Assembly: GCA_035582835.1 (NCBI GenBank) | Contig: JAYKAV010003107.1 | Span: 397,223-461,222, forward strand | DNA length: 64,000 nt | Source: Phoebastria nigripes | Lineage: Eukaryota > Chordata > Aves > Procellariiformes > Diomedeidae | Direction: 5' to 3' | Part shown: one piece after another, positions 13,273 through 26,800 of the stretch | Numbering within the stretch: the first letter of the stretch is position 1 | Layout of the letters: the number at the start of each line of letters is the position of its first letter | The notes under the pieces: generated by a model | Databases searched by the model: none | Seen by the model: the letters and a program-made list of their open reading frames with translations, nothing else | What the model was told of the DNA's origin: nothing | Position numbers and translations under genes: made by a program

Positions 13273-14659
13273 AAGTCAGCTTAGACGGATGCTCAGATAA
13301 CTGTTAGCATTTTGGTAAGGAAAGTATTTAAGAACATCATCCTTCCAGCAAAGGCAGACTATTTTTCAAATGATTTTGCTTCTACTGGCTTCATGAAGAA
13401 GCCAAAAAGACCAGCTCTGGAAGACCTCTTCTTCATACATTCCTTATTGCCTTGCTAAACAAGTTCCACGGAGTCTTCCTCAGCAGTTGAGGGCTTTTTC
13501 ATTCAAGGGCTCAGTAAGAGCAGCCTTCCCGTTCATTTATTTCTTGAATTTCACGAAGCTCAATTTTTGTATCTCTGAAACTTGCTGGGGTATGGAGTTT
13601 CTGATTCTTCTAATGAAAATCAGTAAAAGAAAGCTCATCTGTATTTTTAAAAGTGGGATTTTAGATTAGTGCATCCAAACGGAATGGACATTGCTGGGTC
13701 TCTGGCAATCACATCCAGTGATGCTCAAAGCCATGAAATCCTACACCCAGATCAAGACCCATTGTGCCATTCTGAACTTCACTGAGAAACAGAGTTGAGG
13801 CAAAATTTGCAAAAAAATCGAAGTGTCTAGGGCGCCAAGGGACAGATACAAACCACATAACAAGACACCACACAGCGATCCTCCAGCTAGCACCTGAGCT
13901 AGTTTACCCACACAAGACAGCGTGAGGAGATATTAGCTTAACCGTTAAATCACAAAAGCACTCAAGTCAAATAAATGGGTGTGCCACCCCAGCTACTAAA
14001 TGCAGCCTTTCAGCTTCTCATTTGCTTTCAGATTGGCCTGGCTCACACCCATCCAGCTTAGAGCATGAACAGAGCAAAAGCAAGTTCCTTTGCTCTAATC
14101 CATGGAGACATGACCTTGAGACTTCTCAACTGACTTTTGGAAAGAAGCATTAGATTTGCTTATAAAAGCTGTTGCACTCATTTACGAATACAATTGCTAC
14201 ATATTAAACGACAGTAATCAATTGTGAAAATTGGTAACAGCATACAAAGATAAATATTTTGTTAACTTTATTTCATGTACTTATATTAGCCTTGTCATAT
14301 GAAAGTTAAAGCCAGCAGCCTGTGAGGTGCTGAAAGTTCTGCTGATGAGGATCCTCATTCCTGTGTTCAAAGCTGCAACTTTTGATAACTCAACTTCCAA
14401 TTTCCCATATAAACCAAAACCAGTTTTTGCATGGATACAAAACAAAATTAACATTACCTGTGAAAAAAGGAAAAGAAAAAGGTTCTAGCTGATAGAAATA
14501 TTTCATTCTAACCAAAAAACCAGGAAGCATTTAATTAAGTTTCTAATGTTGAAGGTATGCTATTGTTGTTTTTACTTTAAAAGTTCTATTGAAATTCAAA
14601 TTAAATTATATGTGAAACACTAAATATTTCAGTTTCTTTCCAGGTGTGTGTGTTTGATT

Positions 14660-14701
14660 TGGTTTTTTTTGGGGGGGTGGGGTGGGTGGTTTTTTTTTTT
14701 T
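14660..14701 (+). repeat. G-run and T-run low-complexity tract
   Basis: T8, G7TG4TG3TG2 and a T tract follow one another. It has the same composition and strand as the tract at 13198-13272 in the same intron. Four G runs with single-base loops fit a G-quadruplex pattern. Confidence 0.75.
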
Positions 14702-16306
14702 ATCAAGTATAATATTTGGCCACGTTTAAGCTTCATAACTTGTAAATCTCTAATATTACATTCTTCTCAAACTAGTCTGACAAGCTCTAAATACAATGGG
14801 TTCAAATGTTTTAAGAAAGCTATCACCTCAAAGATATTGGGCATTTCATGCACTTTTAGACTTGCCATTTTCAAAGCTACAAGGACATTTAGATCTTCTA
14901 ACCTGCCTATCACAGACCATTGAATTTTATCCAGGTAAATCTGGTTATCTTCATCACCAGGAGAAATGATCTTTTCTTACTTTCTGGTTACCACTGATGC
15001 AATGCAAATATAAAAAAAAACAAAACAAAACAAAAACAAAAAACAAATTAAACAAAAAACCCAAAGAAATGAGAAATAAAATATAAAGATCAAAGGTTCC
15101 TAAAAATGTATTCAGTAACTTCTAGAAAAGCTGTACACATAAATGAAGTAAAAACAAAGTCCACACAACACTTCTTTGTTTTAACCATATCTCAAGGCAG
15201 AGCGACCAAAAGAAGCAGTCCCAGTTGTTCTCCAGATCCTAGCTGTTAATTCTCCCCTGATCCTCTCTCCTTGTGTCCCCTGTGCACAGGAGCTGGGCAG
15301 GAGCAGAGAAGAGCTGTGGCACAGTGAAGAACAGCACAAATTCTTTTGGTAGTCCTGCTTGCTTATAAAGGCATAAAATGCTTGTTGAAGTACTGCCTTA
15401 GTTTTGGACATGGTGCTATTTTATATGCTATACAATTTACTATGCTGAAATGTCTAGGCACAAATGAATTAATTTTAACATGAATCTAAGCTTTAATTAG
15501 ACTGAATATCCTTGCTTTTTCAAGTTCAAGTCAAATCCTTATCATTACCTGAAGGTAGTTTATTTTTTGTGGTATAATATTTAGAACATTCAAGAGCATG
15601 TTAAGAAAAAATGAATGCATACCCAGTCTACATAAATGTAAATTTATTCATAATCAAGAGCAGAATATTTTCCTATGGCATTTATCAAAGCAAATATCCT
15701 TATATAGGTATTGTTATAAAATGAACAGTGTGCTTAAAACAAGGGACAATCCCATGCTTTTATGCACATATTTTCAGGTTTGTTAGTGAGCTGAAGCTAT
15801 TTTATTTCATCACAAAATAAAACCAATGATAGAAATGCAATGAAAACACCAAGGTCTTAAAATGTTTTCAATAAACAAACTGCTACTTTACACTGAACTC
15901 TTTTCCTCTCTGCTATTTCCTTCTACATACAGATTTTACGAAGAAAGAGCAAATTATCATGGTACAAAATATGAAAGGCTAACATTTTCAAATACATTCA
16001 ACATTTTCTCTTAAGTTGGGGGCAGAAGACATTTTTTAAGTCTTTCATATATTTCTGCTCAATTCTCTATTAGTTATCATCCAACTTATCCTTGAAGAAA
16101 ATCTGTATTTAAATTACATACACATTTTTTGAGGGCCTGTTTTGAAACAAAACACATACTGTTGTTCAGGATGGCTCATCCACCTTACTTTCGGAAAGAA
16201 GAGGTTAAACAAAATGGACACATGAACCATTAAGTATTTATGATGTTAACAGAATCTGAATCATTTTCACCATTTTACACCTCTACTACACATCTTTAAA
16301 ACTTAC

Positions 16307-16478
16307 AGCTAGTTTTATGAGGTATTCAGTACCCGGGAAAAGCTGCTGAATAGTAAAATCCAGAAAAAGTTCTGTGCTGTTACAGATTACATTCCATTTT
16401 GTAAAATTCTGCTCATTGTTGGCAATATAAATTATATAGCGATCTAGGATTCCATTTACTTCTACTGGTTCTTTCCAT
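16307..16478 (-). CDS. USH2A: USH2A exon 34 (FN3 domain, core)
   Basis: The reverse complement reads WKEPVEVNGILDRYIIYIAN, then NEQNFTKWNVICNSTELFLD, then FTIQQLFPGTEYLIKLA. With exon 33 and the start of exon 35 it forms one FN3 domain: W-K-x-P and NGILDRY are the B-C strands, and LFPGTEYLIKL is the E-F core with the tyrosine corner. Two N-glycosylation sequons (NFT, NST) are visible. The acceptor is TTTGCAG and the donor GCT/GTAAGT. The 172 bases equal the human exon, phase 2 in and phase 0 out. It is 486 bases from exon 33, the second-shortest intron here. No long methionine-started ORF marks this exon; it is supported by frame, splice sites and similarity. Confidence 0.94.
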
Positions 16479-16964
16479 CTGCAAATAAAAGCAAAATATG
16501 ATTAAGACCAGCAAAGGTTCAGACCGTACTGGAAGACATAAGGCTTTGTTTAGGGGACTTTGTGGGGTTTATTTTAAGAATTTGAAAACATAGTTTTGCA
16601 ACCATAAAAATAAATCTAAGGCATACCTTTAATGCAGTATTTGTACTCAATAGATAAATGATTACAGTAATACACAAAGCAGGGGCTACAAAATGGGCAT
16701 ATCACCAGAACATTTCCTGCACTGAAGTTTGCAGAGGCTATGCCCATATGTAGGTTATACTGATTGCGTAAAGACAAAATGGAAATTAAGTTGGCAAGTG
16801 ATAATCAGAAGGTTCACAGAACCACTAAACTAATCACTTCTATGCATTTAATCATAATAAATTTAATTTTATGTCACAAACCCTTCCTCTGATTGAACTC
16901 ACTGGAATTCTTGAATAAACTGATGCACTATTGTGTTGTCAGGAAAGAAGAAATCCTTACTTAC
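16479..16964 (-). other. USH2A: USH2A intron 33
   Basis: A 486-base intron bounded by ACA/GTAAGT and TTTGCAG. Nothing else was recognised in it. Confidence 0.9.
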
Positions 16965-17124
16965 TGTACATATATTGTTCTAGAATCCAAAACCGTCAGG
17001 ACNGGGGCATCTACATGAGATGGTGGCAGCTGTGCTGTAAACAAGGTGACCTGGGAACTGTTTGTACAGCCAGCAAGCGTGCATGCAGTGAGCAGAAACT
17101 GGTGTGGCGTAAAAACTGCTAAAT
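16965..17124 (-). CDS. USH2A: USH2A exon 33 (end of one FN3 domain, start of the next)
   Basis: The reverse complement reads DLAVFTPHQFLLTACTLAGC, then TNSSQVTLFTAQLPPSHVDA, then PVLTVLDSRTIYVQ. The first part closes the FN3 domain begun in exon 32, with the ACTLAGC cysteine loop and a TNSS glycosylation sequon. From LPPSHV onward it is the A-B region of the following domain. The acceptor is TGCCCTAG. The donor follows ACA (ACA/GTAAGT), an A before the junction but otherwise a good match. The length is 160 bases as in human, phase 1 in and phase 2 out. One ambiguous base at 17003 falls in the third position of a proline codon, so it does not change the protein. Confidence 0.95.
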
Positions 17125-20100
17125 CTAGGGCAAAAAAGGAAGATGAATTTACTTTGTATATTAATTTTACCTTGTTTTTCTGTAACTGTCAGAGGGTAGT
17201 GAATTCAGAAAATCAAGAGGAAGAGGGACCTGTATCCCTTAAATGTTTCAGATTTGTCCCAGAGGAGTAAATAGGTGCTGGTTGTTTAATAGCAAATAAC
17301 TGCAAATTTTGACTATGAATAGATCTATAGGGCACGCTTTGGTTGAGATGACCCCATTGTACAGTACATTTACACTAGAACATACACCACCCAAACAAAA
17401 CAAAGATGTTAGCTTCTTAGGTGCTACATACTATATCAATTTGCTACAGTGGCAAATGAACACCTTTAAGATCATTAAATCAAATCAAATTAATGGAAAA
17501 ACAAGTACAGGTTCATTAACACAGCCAGATTATATTTTTTTAAAAAATGTGCTATATGATACCTGAATGTCAAGCATCAATACATACAATGATTCACTCC
17601 ATGCAGATTTCACTATAAGCATGAACACAAAGGAAGCTCGTTGTTGCCACCACTCATACTGGTCTGTTCTCTCTTTGCCTGTTTGTCTTCAGCAGCATGA
17701 ACACCAAACATTTGTAAAATATATTTCAGTAAAGGCAACCTGTCTAATGCTATAGCAAAACAACTGTTAAATGGTTATTTATTATGAAGCTATCTTGAGT
17801 TTCAACTACTGCAGAAAATGGTGAAGAAAATGTAGCATCTTTGCTGAAAAAATATTCTAACAGATCTTTGGCTTCATATATTCTTCCCTATACTAATAAA
17901 GGAATGTTTGTCAGAAAAATTATAGTAGGAAAGTAGTGCAGACATAATTTTCTAATCTTTTCCATTTTTTTATTAAAACACAAATCACAGATTTTAATGA
18001 GCAAATCCTTTAAGAAGGAATTTACAATTGAGGTTTTGGCAACAGTATAAGGTATACAAGTAAAATGCATATGTTATAGATACACATTTTTAGTATGCCA
18101 GAAAAGTTCTGGGTTTTTGCAAGACATAACAAATGTTAGTGTTTTCAGAGTCAAATAGTATCAAACTATCATTTTGTACAAAAATACTTGTGAGCACAAA
18201 TTCAGAAGTTGCAACTGGATGACAAAGACATTATTAAAGCAGAAATGTTGTAGACCCAACTTCTTTCTCATTAGTTTTCCCCTCATATAATGTCTCTGGT
18301 CTCTGCTGCAATGGAATTCCTTGTGATTTACTCCACTCTGTGTGAGGAGAGAATGAACTCGTGCATTTTTATTGAAAACACAGTATCACTCAGTGGTATT
18401 GTTCTATGGAGCACATGGCAAAGTGTGAGTTAAAAAAAAAAATGCCATAACTAAAAAAAAAATCATCAAGTGAATGCCTGTAACACAGTGACATGTTTAA
18501 TCAACATAATGGGGCTGATTCTACCAGGGTTAAGCAGTGCTTATGTGGGTGAGAGGGGGAAAGCACACTCCAGAGCAGGTGCTCAAGCTGGCTCAGCAAG
18601 CAGAGAAAGTAAACTCCACATTCTGCACTGACTGTATTGCCCTCATTAGTGTACACCTTCCTGGATCCCTTGTTCCTTGCAGCCGCCATCAGAGAAGCCA
18701 CAAAAAGTACAGATGGAGATAGAAGTCTGTGAGACAAGTATCAGATACTCCGTGTTCTGGGTGGGCAAACAAGTGACCAGAAGGATTTTACTTTTAGCAA
18801 TCCTAAAATGAACAGCTGAAAGCAATCCATGGCACCTATTTAATTCATATCTTTATAAACAGTGAATACACATTCTTCTCTTTAAGTTGAAACCGTATTG
18901 CGGGGCTTCACTTAGAGTGAATATAACACAAGGGAAGGGAGAAGAGAAAAAGAAAAAGTGGATTTCTCCTTTTCCATTTGTTTATGGTGGATCACTGTTT
19001 TCCTTGTACGCAGATTTGGGATGGGGGTTGGGGAGGGGTATTTTTCTCTCCTTTAAGGAAAATTCTTCATCAAGGAACTGCTTTTTTTCAAAAGGTAGCC
19101 TGTACTGAGCCCCTGATTTGATGCAAACTGTAGCTGATGAGACTACTTGCATGCATAAGAGTTTCTGGAAATACCTAGTTAAATTTGAAGAGGGAGGAAC
19201 TTTGTCAAGGATGAAGAGAATGGAAGATGGAAAAATGTTTTACTTCCCTCCCTGAAAAAAAACAAGTGACTATAAGTTACTATGTGTGTCTCAGTGCCTG
19301 GAATAGAAAAAGCAAACAGACAAGACAGGGAAACATGCAAAGTTTAAAAGAACAGGAATAACAAGGAATGGAAACACAGGACATATGAGCAGCAAGATCC
19401 TTTAGGATCAACTGATAAGCATCCTGAGAGGGGAGGGAAGGAGAGGAGAGGTTAAAAAAAGAGTAGAAAGATAAAATATGGGAAAAAGNAACATGTCACC
19501 AGGATCAAAGGAAATCTTTATTCCTCATCTTGATTTAATAATGCTAATGTCTTTTGACTAATAAATGCAGAATAGAAAGTTTCAATGGAATCTGAAAGAT
19601 TTTGGTGGGATAAAAGCTAAAAAGAAAAATTACATTAGTGGGAACAGGAGAAGAAAAGACAAATTAGAGACTTAGGAATGTCACTCAAAGCATGAGCTTT
19701 GCAGTCAATGAAAATCTCTCCATAGACTTCATCAAGGTTTGGATGAGCCTGCAAATACAGTGTAGGCAGTATTTCTAAAAGGTTAGAAGCAGAAACTGAC
19801 AAACTGAACAAGAAAAATCATATTACATCATAATTGACGCAATTATTTGTCACAATCTGATTTGGCAGATATTTTCCTATTTGAAGTTCAAAGTGTTTCA
19901 TAATGGATCAATGGATTCAAACAACTACAGATACAAACATGAATCTGAATGAGGAGGGAGGAGGTTCTTAAAACTACAAAGTCGCTGTTTGTCAAGGTCC
20001 TCTAGCAACAACGCCTTGTTTTCCATTTGCTTGATTGCATGATTTGCATTAGATCAAATGTAGGCAATTGTGGACATGAAAAACAGATCGTTCTCAAACA

Positions 20101-20776
20101 CATTAGAAATGGATCTACAAGCATTATCCAGAAATGCGTTACAAGAAAATGCACCCCAGTGCATGGAAAACTCAGTGATTAATGTCAAACAAACTGTAGT
20201 TTACAATATAGGGCATGAATTATATGTTATTTTACAATTGATTTCATGCTGTTGCTGGAAGAATTTCATTGATCTCAATTTACAAAATGAACCCAATAAG
20301 TGGACAATTATTTTCTTTTTAACTCACAGCAAAAACTGAATTTTTTTTCTTACACATTTGCTTAATCAGGTTATATTCCTGTGTGTTCCACAATTCCAGT
20401 CCCCTGTGTTACTTTAAAATAATATCAAATGTTTCTTATTGCAATTTTCCAATAACTACTCTCATAAATCACTTATTTCTTACCAAAACAAAGCTAAACT
20501 TAAAAATTATAGAGGTTTACTGAGAAAAATCTAAATTCAGGATTTGGTCTTGTACTCGTTTCTGGACTCAGAAGGGCAAAGAGCACCAAAGCACAAAGAA
20601 AAAAGATACTTTCTTGGGGGTACAGGATTCCCTCAAATCATCCTATTAAGGTAGCAGGTAGCCAGAAAAATAATTCTACATTTTTCATGTCAAAAATAGA
20701 ACAAAAGAAGAAAACTAGAATAAAACCCCACATACCTGTTTTAAAACCATTACTTACTTTCCCCAAAGAAAAAGGT

Positions 20777-20802
20777 GGGGGGGAGGGAGGGGAAGGGCAG
20801 GG
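20777..20802 (+). repeat. G-rich tract, possible G-quadruplex
   Basis: Five runs of three or more G separated by single A or C bases lie within 26 bases on the + strand. This fits the classic quadruplex pattern. Confidence 0.65.
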
Positions 20803-23800
20803 AAAGAAGGGATCAACCTGCCTTTTTATCTCTTTGACCTCAGAGGCAATACAAACAAACTAAATTCTTTTCTAACTCATATGTCAGCAAGAGAATTGCT
20901 AACTATAGTGGCTATCATTAAAATCGACATTTGCATACCACTACATTTATTATATATGTGGTATATGTGGAACTTCCCACACTAACCAAGGCAACTATCT
21001 CAAATATCATGGTAAATCTAACTATAGTGGTTGGTATATATCCAGTTTCTAATAACCACCAGCATAAGTCCTGATAGCACAATCAATGCAACAGACAGAA
21101 AGAATAAAGAATGACCCTGTTTGCATGGTCAATAAGAACACTCACTTTGCTTTGATCAAATTTAATGGGTAGTCATTGAAAGATAATATGCAACACTGCA
21201 GTTCTACTTTTAGCATGGAATTTGAGAGATATTACTAAGGTAGAGAAGAAAAACATAGTTAGTAGAGTTAAAAAAAAAACCCAAACAACCCCGAAATTAG
21301 AGATTTAAGAACTTGACTCAAAACATGAGCTTTACCATCAAGATGTCAGAGTACATCACAGTTCAAAAATAACACAGTAGTAATGTCTACAATGTTTTAA
21401 TTTATCTGTAACATGCAGCTTTCTGTATTCAGGTTTACAGCGAGAGAGTCACATACCCTTCTTTCCTCCCCTCTTCCACCCTATTTCCACTCTCCCTGGT
21501 TTCAGGCTGCTATTGTAGGGACCAGAAATGGCAACGTCCTGTCTTGGTGAGCGCTCAGTTGAAACATGACTTGCATAAGGAACCCCACATAGTTTCTCTC
21601 AGGAAAATAATTGAGACAATAGCTATCCCATTGCTGTATTCAAAGGAAAATAATACGGCAGCACTGTAGCAAGGGATTGTTAGCAGCACAACAAAGAAAA
21701 CCTGCTGAGAGAGTATGAAGATGAAAAACTTTCAAAGAATTCCAATCACCACGTTGTTTATGTAGGTAGACTGTACGACTACTTCAGCTCATTACTCACA
21801 TCCTTATTCTGTTCTCTCATCTTCTTTCTCATAGTTTGTTAAATTAACTCACAGTAACTTAATATTTAATTAGAAGGTAAACTCTTTGGGACCATAAATC
21901 TGCATCACCAAATACAACGATGTCCCCATCTGATTTTTATGCACTACCAAAAAAAAAAAATATCAAATTCATAAAGTAAGTGCTGAGATCATATTATCAG
22001 GCTTGCTCCATCACACATCATTAGCAGTTCTTTCCCTTCCACCATTTTCTGAAAGCAAGCAACAATTCATATGTAACTTTTAGTACAGTATATCCTGCTT
22101 TCTGTATTTATAAAGCACCAATCACTTAATTATATTGACTCTCGAAGAACCATCACTAATGTCCAACCTTCTCTGGGAAGGTATTATACTAATGCTGCAT
22201 CTTTTTCACAGATCTCCTGTGAACTCCATGCCATACTCATCACTCCCTTGAAAATATTTCAGAAAAACCAGTGTGTCACAAATGACACCACTTGCCTACT
22301 TCAGGCATCTCAATCAAGCCCAAGAAAACAGTGTACTCATGTACCTAATTGTATAAACTAGCAATGAATGGACTTTCACATGTGGAACTAGCCCATTAAT
22401 TGAAGAAAACAGCTATCTTCCAAGATAGCAGCAAATTCTGCCGGATATTAATTAATAATTAAGAATGTTCCAGAGTGAGAATTAAAAGAATTTTGTGAAG
22501 CCACTAAAAACAAGGGCAAGAAATAATGAGACACAAACTCAGGGTCACAAATAATTAGTTTCAGGAAGCACCATAAGCTGTTGTTCTGCTCTCTAACCAG
22601 CAAAGACTTTGACACAATGGCATACGGACGAAAACAACTTTGCTTCTAGCTGGCCAACAAATGCTGATGTGTTTTAGAAGCTATTTGCTCAGCAGTAAAT
22701 ATTGCTGTTTTTCCAAATTACTCATAAAGGAGTAAACCCTCATTCCATCTGAGATTTATATGCTTCAGAAGAGTTCAGGAAAGGTACAACTTCCAGGCCC
22801 CACATGAGAAATTAAAGACCATAGCACAAAACCATGTATCATATGGGAGCACCAAAAACATGACAGTCATGTGTTGGACTGTGTAAAACAGTTATGTTCA
22901 AGAAGAAAAACCCTTTGGCACAAATGTGAAACAAAAGGATCTTTAATCATTTCAGTTTGCAATGATTTCAAACAATTAATGAAATTATTACATGCACGTG
23001 GTAGAACTACAGTTCCACTTTTCCTGGTAGCTAAGTGGTAGCTCCAAAGTACTTTAATGCTTTTAAAGATAAGTATGTTCTAACAGCAAAGATTATAAAG
23101 TCTATTTATTTTGACATTTAGTAACAGTGTCTCTTGGTTATGCTCTTACAACCCCTACCTGTTGCACAGAAAACCTTTCTGCCATTTGTCAGCCCAAACT
23201 CTTGTACTTCTTTGAGCACAAACTCATTCCTCAAATGTTATGTTTTATCTTGGCCAATTCACAAGGCCACATTAGCATCCATTCCCGATTATTGTGTTTC
23301 ATTGTTCCTTTTTTTTTTTTTTGGTAAAACTATTAGTTTTAACCTTACCCTAGCAAGGTACACATCTTTTTAATTAAACATACATATTATTCCTTTTCCA
23401 TTGCAAAAGTTGGAATACAAGGATTCCAGTCTTTTATTTTAAAGCCATGTCCCTGAGATAGCTACTATGGGTACATTTTCCAGGCTGTTCTTGCCCTCCA
23501 GTTAGGACACACTAGCTTGAAATCCTAAAGGTGCTCAGCTGAAGAAAACTCAAATCATGTGGAGTGCCATATATCACATTGTTTAGAAAAAGTTGACGGG
23601 AAACATCAGAGAAGGACATTTAAGCTTCTCTTAATACTTTACCACCAATTAATCTACCTGATTCCTTGTGTGACTCTAAAGACATCTCATGTCACTGACC
23701 ACAGAAGAATCATGGTGCATGCGTGAAGCTCCTTGGAACCCTCCTTCCCCTAACATCCCTAAAGTGTTCCCCTGGCCCATCATCATTAGTCACTGTCAGA

Positions 23801-26800
23801 GAAATATAGAGGCGTTTTGAGAGGTTTTTTTAAAGGCTTCTCTTGCTGCCAAAACAACACATAGCCAGTCAGTGCAAACATTCAGCATCAAATGAACCTA
23901 ATGAACTTCCAAGTTACGTCTTTGTTTACTAGAATTAAAACCATGCTTTGTCTCCCTAGCTTACTTCAATTGTAACAGCTGGACACATAATGTGAGTTTG
24001 AAGGTCAGAGAGGGAGAAAGCAGAAAGAGGACAGAGCACACTAATTTTTACCAGGCCCGTGAAGAGAATTGTGGTCATACCAATATCACTATCTTAGGTT
24101 TATTTCTCTCTTTGTCATTTCTTTACACATCATATGGCATGACGCAACCCTATTTTAAGATTTAAATGAAAATTTCCATTCATGAACGCTTCCAACCCAG
24201 TCACTGTATTGCTATCAGCTTAAACAGAGGGGAGTTGTTAGTATACATCATAAGAACCATGATCTCTCAGTCAATGTCAAGCCCAAAGAAGTGAAAAAGG
24301 AAAAAAAGAAGTGTTTTGAACATTTTACCTCTATATTATTTCAGCTTTATGTTCACAACTGGAAAATATATTTGCACTAGGCAACTACGTTGCAAATTTG
24401 AATCTCAGATACCTGCTGCTATAAAACTGGAACTACTCTGGATTCGCATTAGTATGACCAAGAAACCCTTGGCTCACTAACAGAAGTACATGCTGTATTC
24501 CCAACTAATTCCAATCTTGCTGCAATGGGAGAAACAAAATTCAGATCCACCTTACATTTGGTGCTGAGTTAATTGTATCAGGTCAAGAGAAATGCCTGAC
24601 TGACACTTTTACAACCCACTAAAGAACACATATGAGTGTGCAGCTGCGGTAAGAGAAGCCAGTAAGATGTTAAGTTATATAAGAATATATGGTAAGTAAT
24701 ACAGCAACTATTACTATCCATTTTATATAAACCAACAGTGCAGTCTTATCTGGAATAGCATATATTACAGAATGCAGAAATAAAGTCTGTCTGGAAAATG
24801 GCAGTGAGAAAGCACAGGCTTACAAACACTCTCTTAGGAAGAGAGGCTGAAAAAACAACCTGAGAAAAAGAAACAAAGATGATGACACACCATACAGNTA
24901 TATGAGATAGTAAGTGCTACATAGAAAAGCAATTAGGACCCTGTGCTCCCATGAACTCCCTTTCAATTATACAGGGAAAAAAAGGACATCCAATAAATTT
25001 AGAAAGTGGAATTTTCAGAGAAACTCACCCCACCCAAAATCATGGAACATCTACTGCTGACAAGAAGATTCAGGTTTATCTTTATAAATCGAATTCTGGG
25101 GGAGAGACATTAAATATCAACATCATGTTTTTTAAATTATTTTTATAAGCATCACTGTAATTTGCAAATCTGTAGAACAGAGTCCTGCAAGATTTCTATA
25201 CTTCTCTATCTGTACCTGAGACTACTTAGAACGCGCTTCAACACTGTATTTTAAGTTTTCCTGCCTAAGCAAAGAAAAAGAGGGATGGGAGGAAGGAAAT
25301 TAATTTCCAAAAGAAATATTTTCTTTGACAAAAAGTAAACAATTTTACTAGTAGATTTTTACTTATTAAAATTGAATATGCATACTAAATTGCAAAATAC
25401 CATTTTAACCCCAAAACAATTGTTTTAATCAATAAAATATTCAACAACAACAAAAAAATTCATCAAACAAGCAGAAACTTGAGACAGCACACTCAGACTA
25501 GAAATTGGAATCTAAACAAGAAAAATATGACAATGGCTGTTTGAACTGCTATCAACTAGAGGTTACAGATTAGTGGTTTATAGGTTATGAGATTTATTTA
25601 GTTATATATGCATTTTACATCCACTATGGGTAACTTGTTCCACCATTTTGTATAGTACCAGGCATGCAAGATGATTAGAGAACAGCTCTCACCATCCAGG
25701 CAAGGCATCATGTGATTTAAGAGTTTCTGTAGAAGAGATACTATCACCTTCCCAGGACCAGAACAGCTCTGTATATCTGAATTATAGTCAGAGAATAAAG
25801 GGGTTTGCTAAAACATTACTGTAGTGCTGGAACAAGGATAGTGGGAGGGCTCAGCTTCTGAGCATCATTCCTAAACAAGACAATTTATAGCAAGTTAAAT
25901 CTGTTGCAAGACTACAAAAGCTGAGCTAGTTTTCAGATGGCCACAGAATTAGCAGCATAGTAAAATATACTGTACTTCTACCTGCTCTCCTCTGTCCTTA
26001 CTGGAACAATCAGCCCCAGCTGTCAATATGGTCAACATGTGGCTGGGGAAAATTATTGGGATTTCTTTCCCCCCCCTCTCCTTTTTTTTTAAAAAAAGTT
26101 TAGTTGCTTTATATTTATTTTCAAAACACACACACCAAAAAAAAAAAAATCCAAAACCCTGAAAAGCCCAAAGTTTTTCTTCAACTTGACATGTTGCACT
26201 ACCCAGTTATGTCATGTAGTGTCAGTAATGTCATCAGATAACATAACTGCCACAATCTGATGTGATGCATTAAACTGGGATTACCAGAATAAATCATGTT
26301 TGTGGGTACACAGATCACAGGTGGTGCAGTCAGCTGCTCTGTATTATGGCGTATCTATAGGATGTGCAGATTAGGATATAATGTTCAGAGGCTTGTTCTC
26401 GTTTGTGAAGTGCTTTGCAACCATAACTCAATAGTAAGGAGCCACCAAACAGTTATAATGGCATAAACCATCATCAGGGAAAAATACAAATCGATCAGTG
26501 CCAGTGATATAAAAGAAAGAGCATGCATCTGTCCCCAGTCTCATAAATTCAGTGGTTGTTGTAGGCTTTTTCTCTATCCCACATGTACTTTATTAATAAC
26601 AGTAACTATCATAAATAATAATAATGCAGAGCAGTTTATTTCAAAATGAATGCGCTTCTTATTATCTGTTGATCCTCTCCCTTATTTCTTACATCCTGTC
26701 TATATTCCTCCTGTAAATGGCGGGGGGAGAGCTAGTTTAATTTATTGTTTGAAGTTTATGCCCTTTAATTGGCAACAGTGTGCTATGCCAAGAAAGTTGT

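Larger units (their letters stand above)
11785..16306 (-). other. USH2A: USH2A intron 34
   Basis: The intron is unique AT-rich sequence with two G/T-rich low-complexity tracts (13198-13272 and 14660-14701) and an A/C-rich stretch at 15012-15060 built of AAAAC-type units. No gene or transposon was recognised. Confidence 0.85.
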
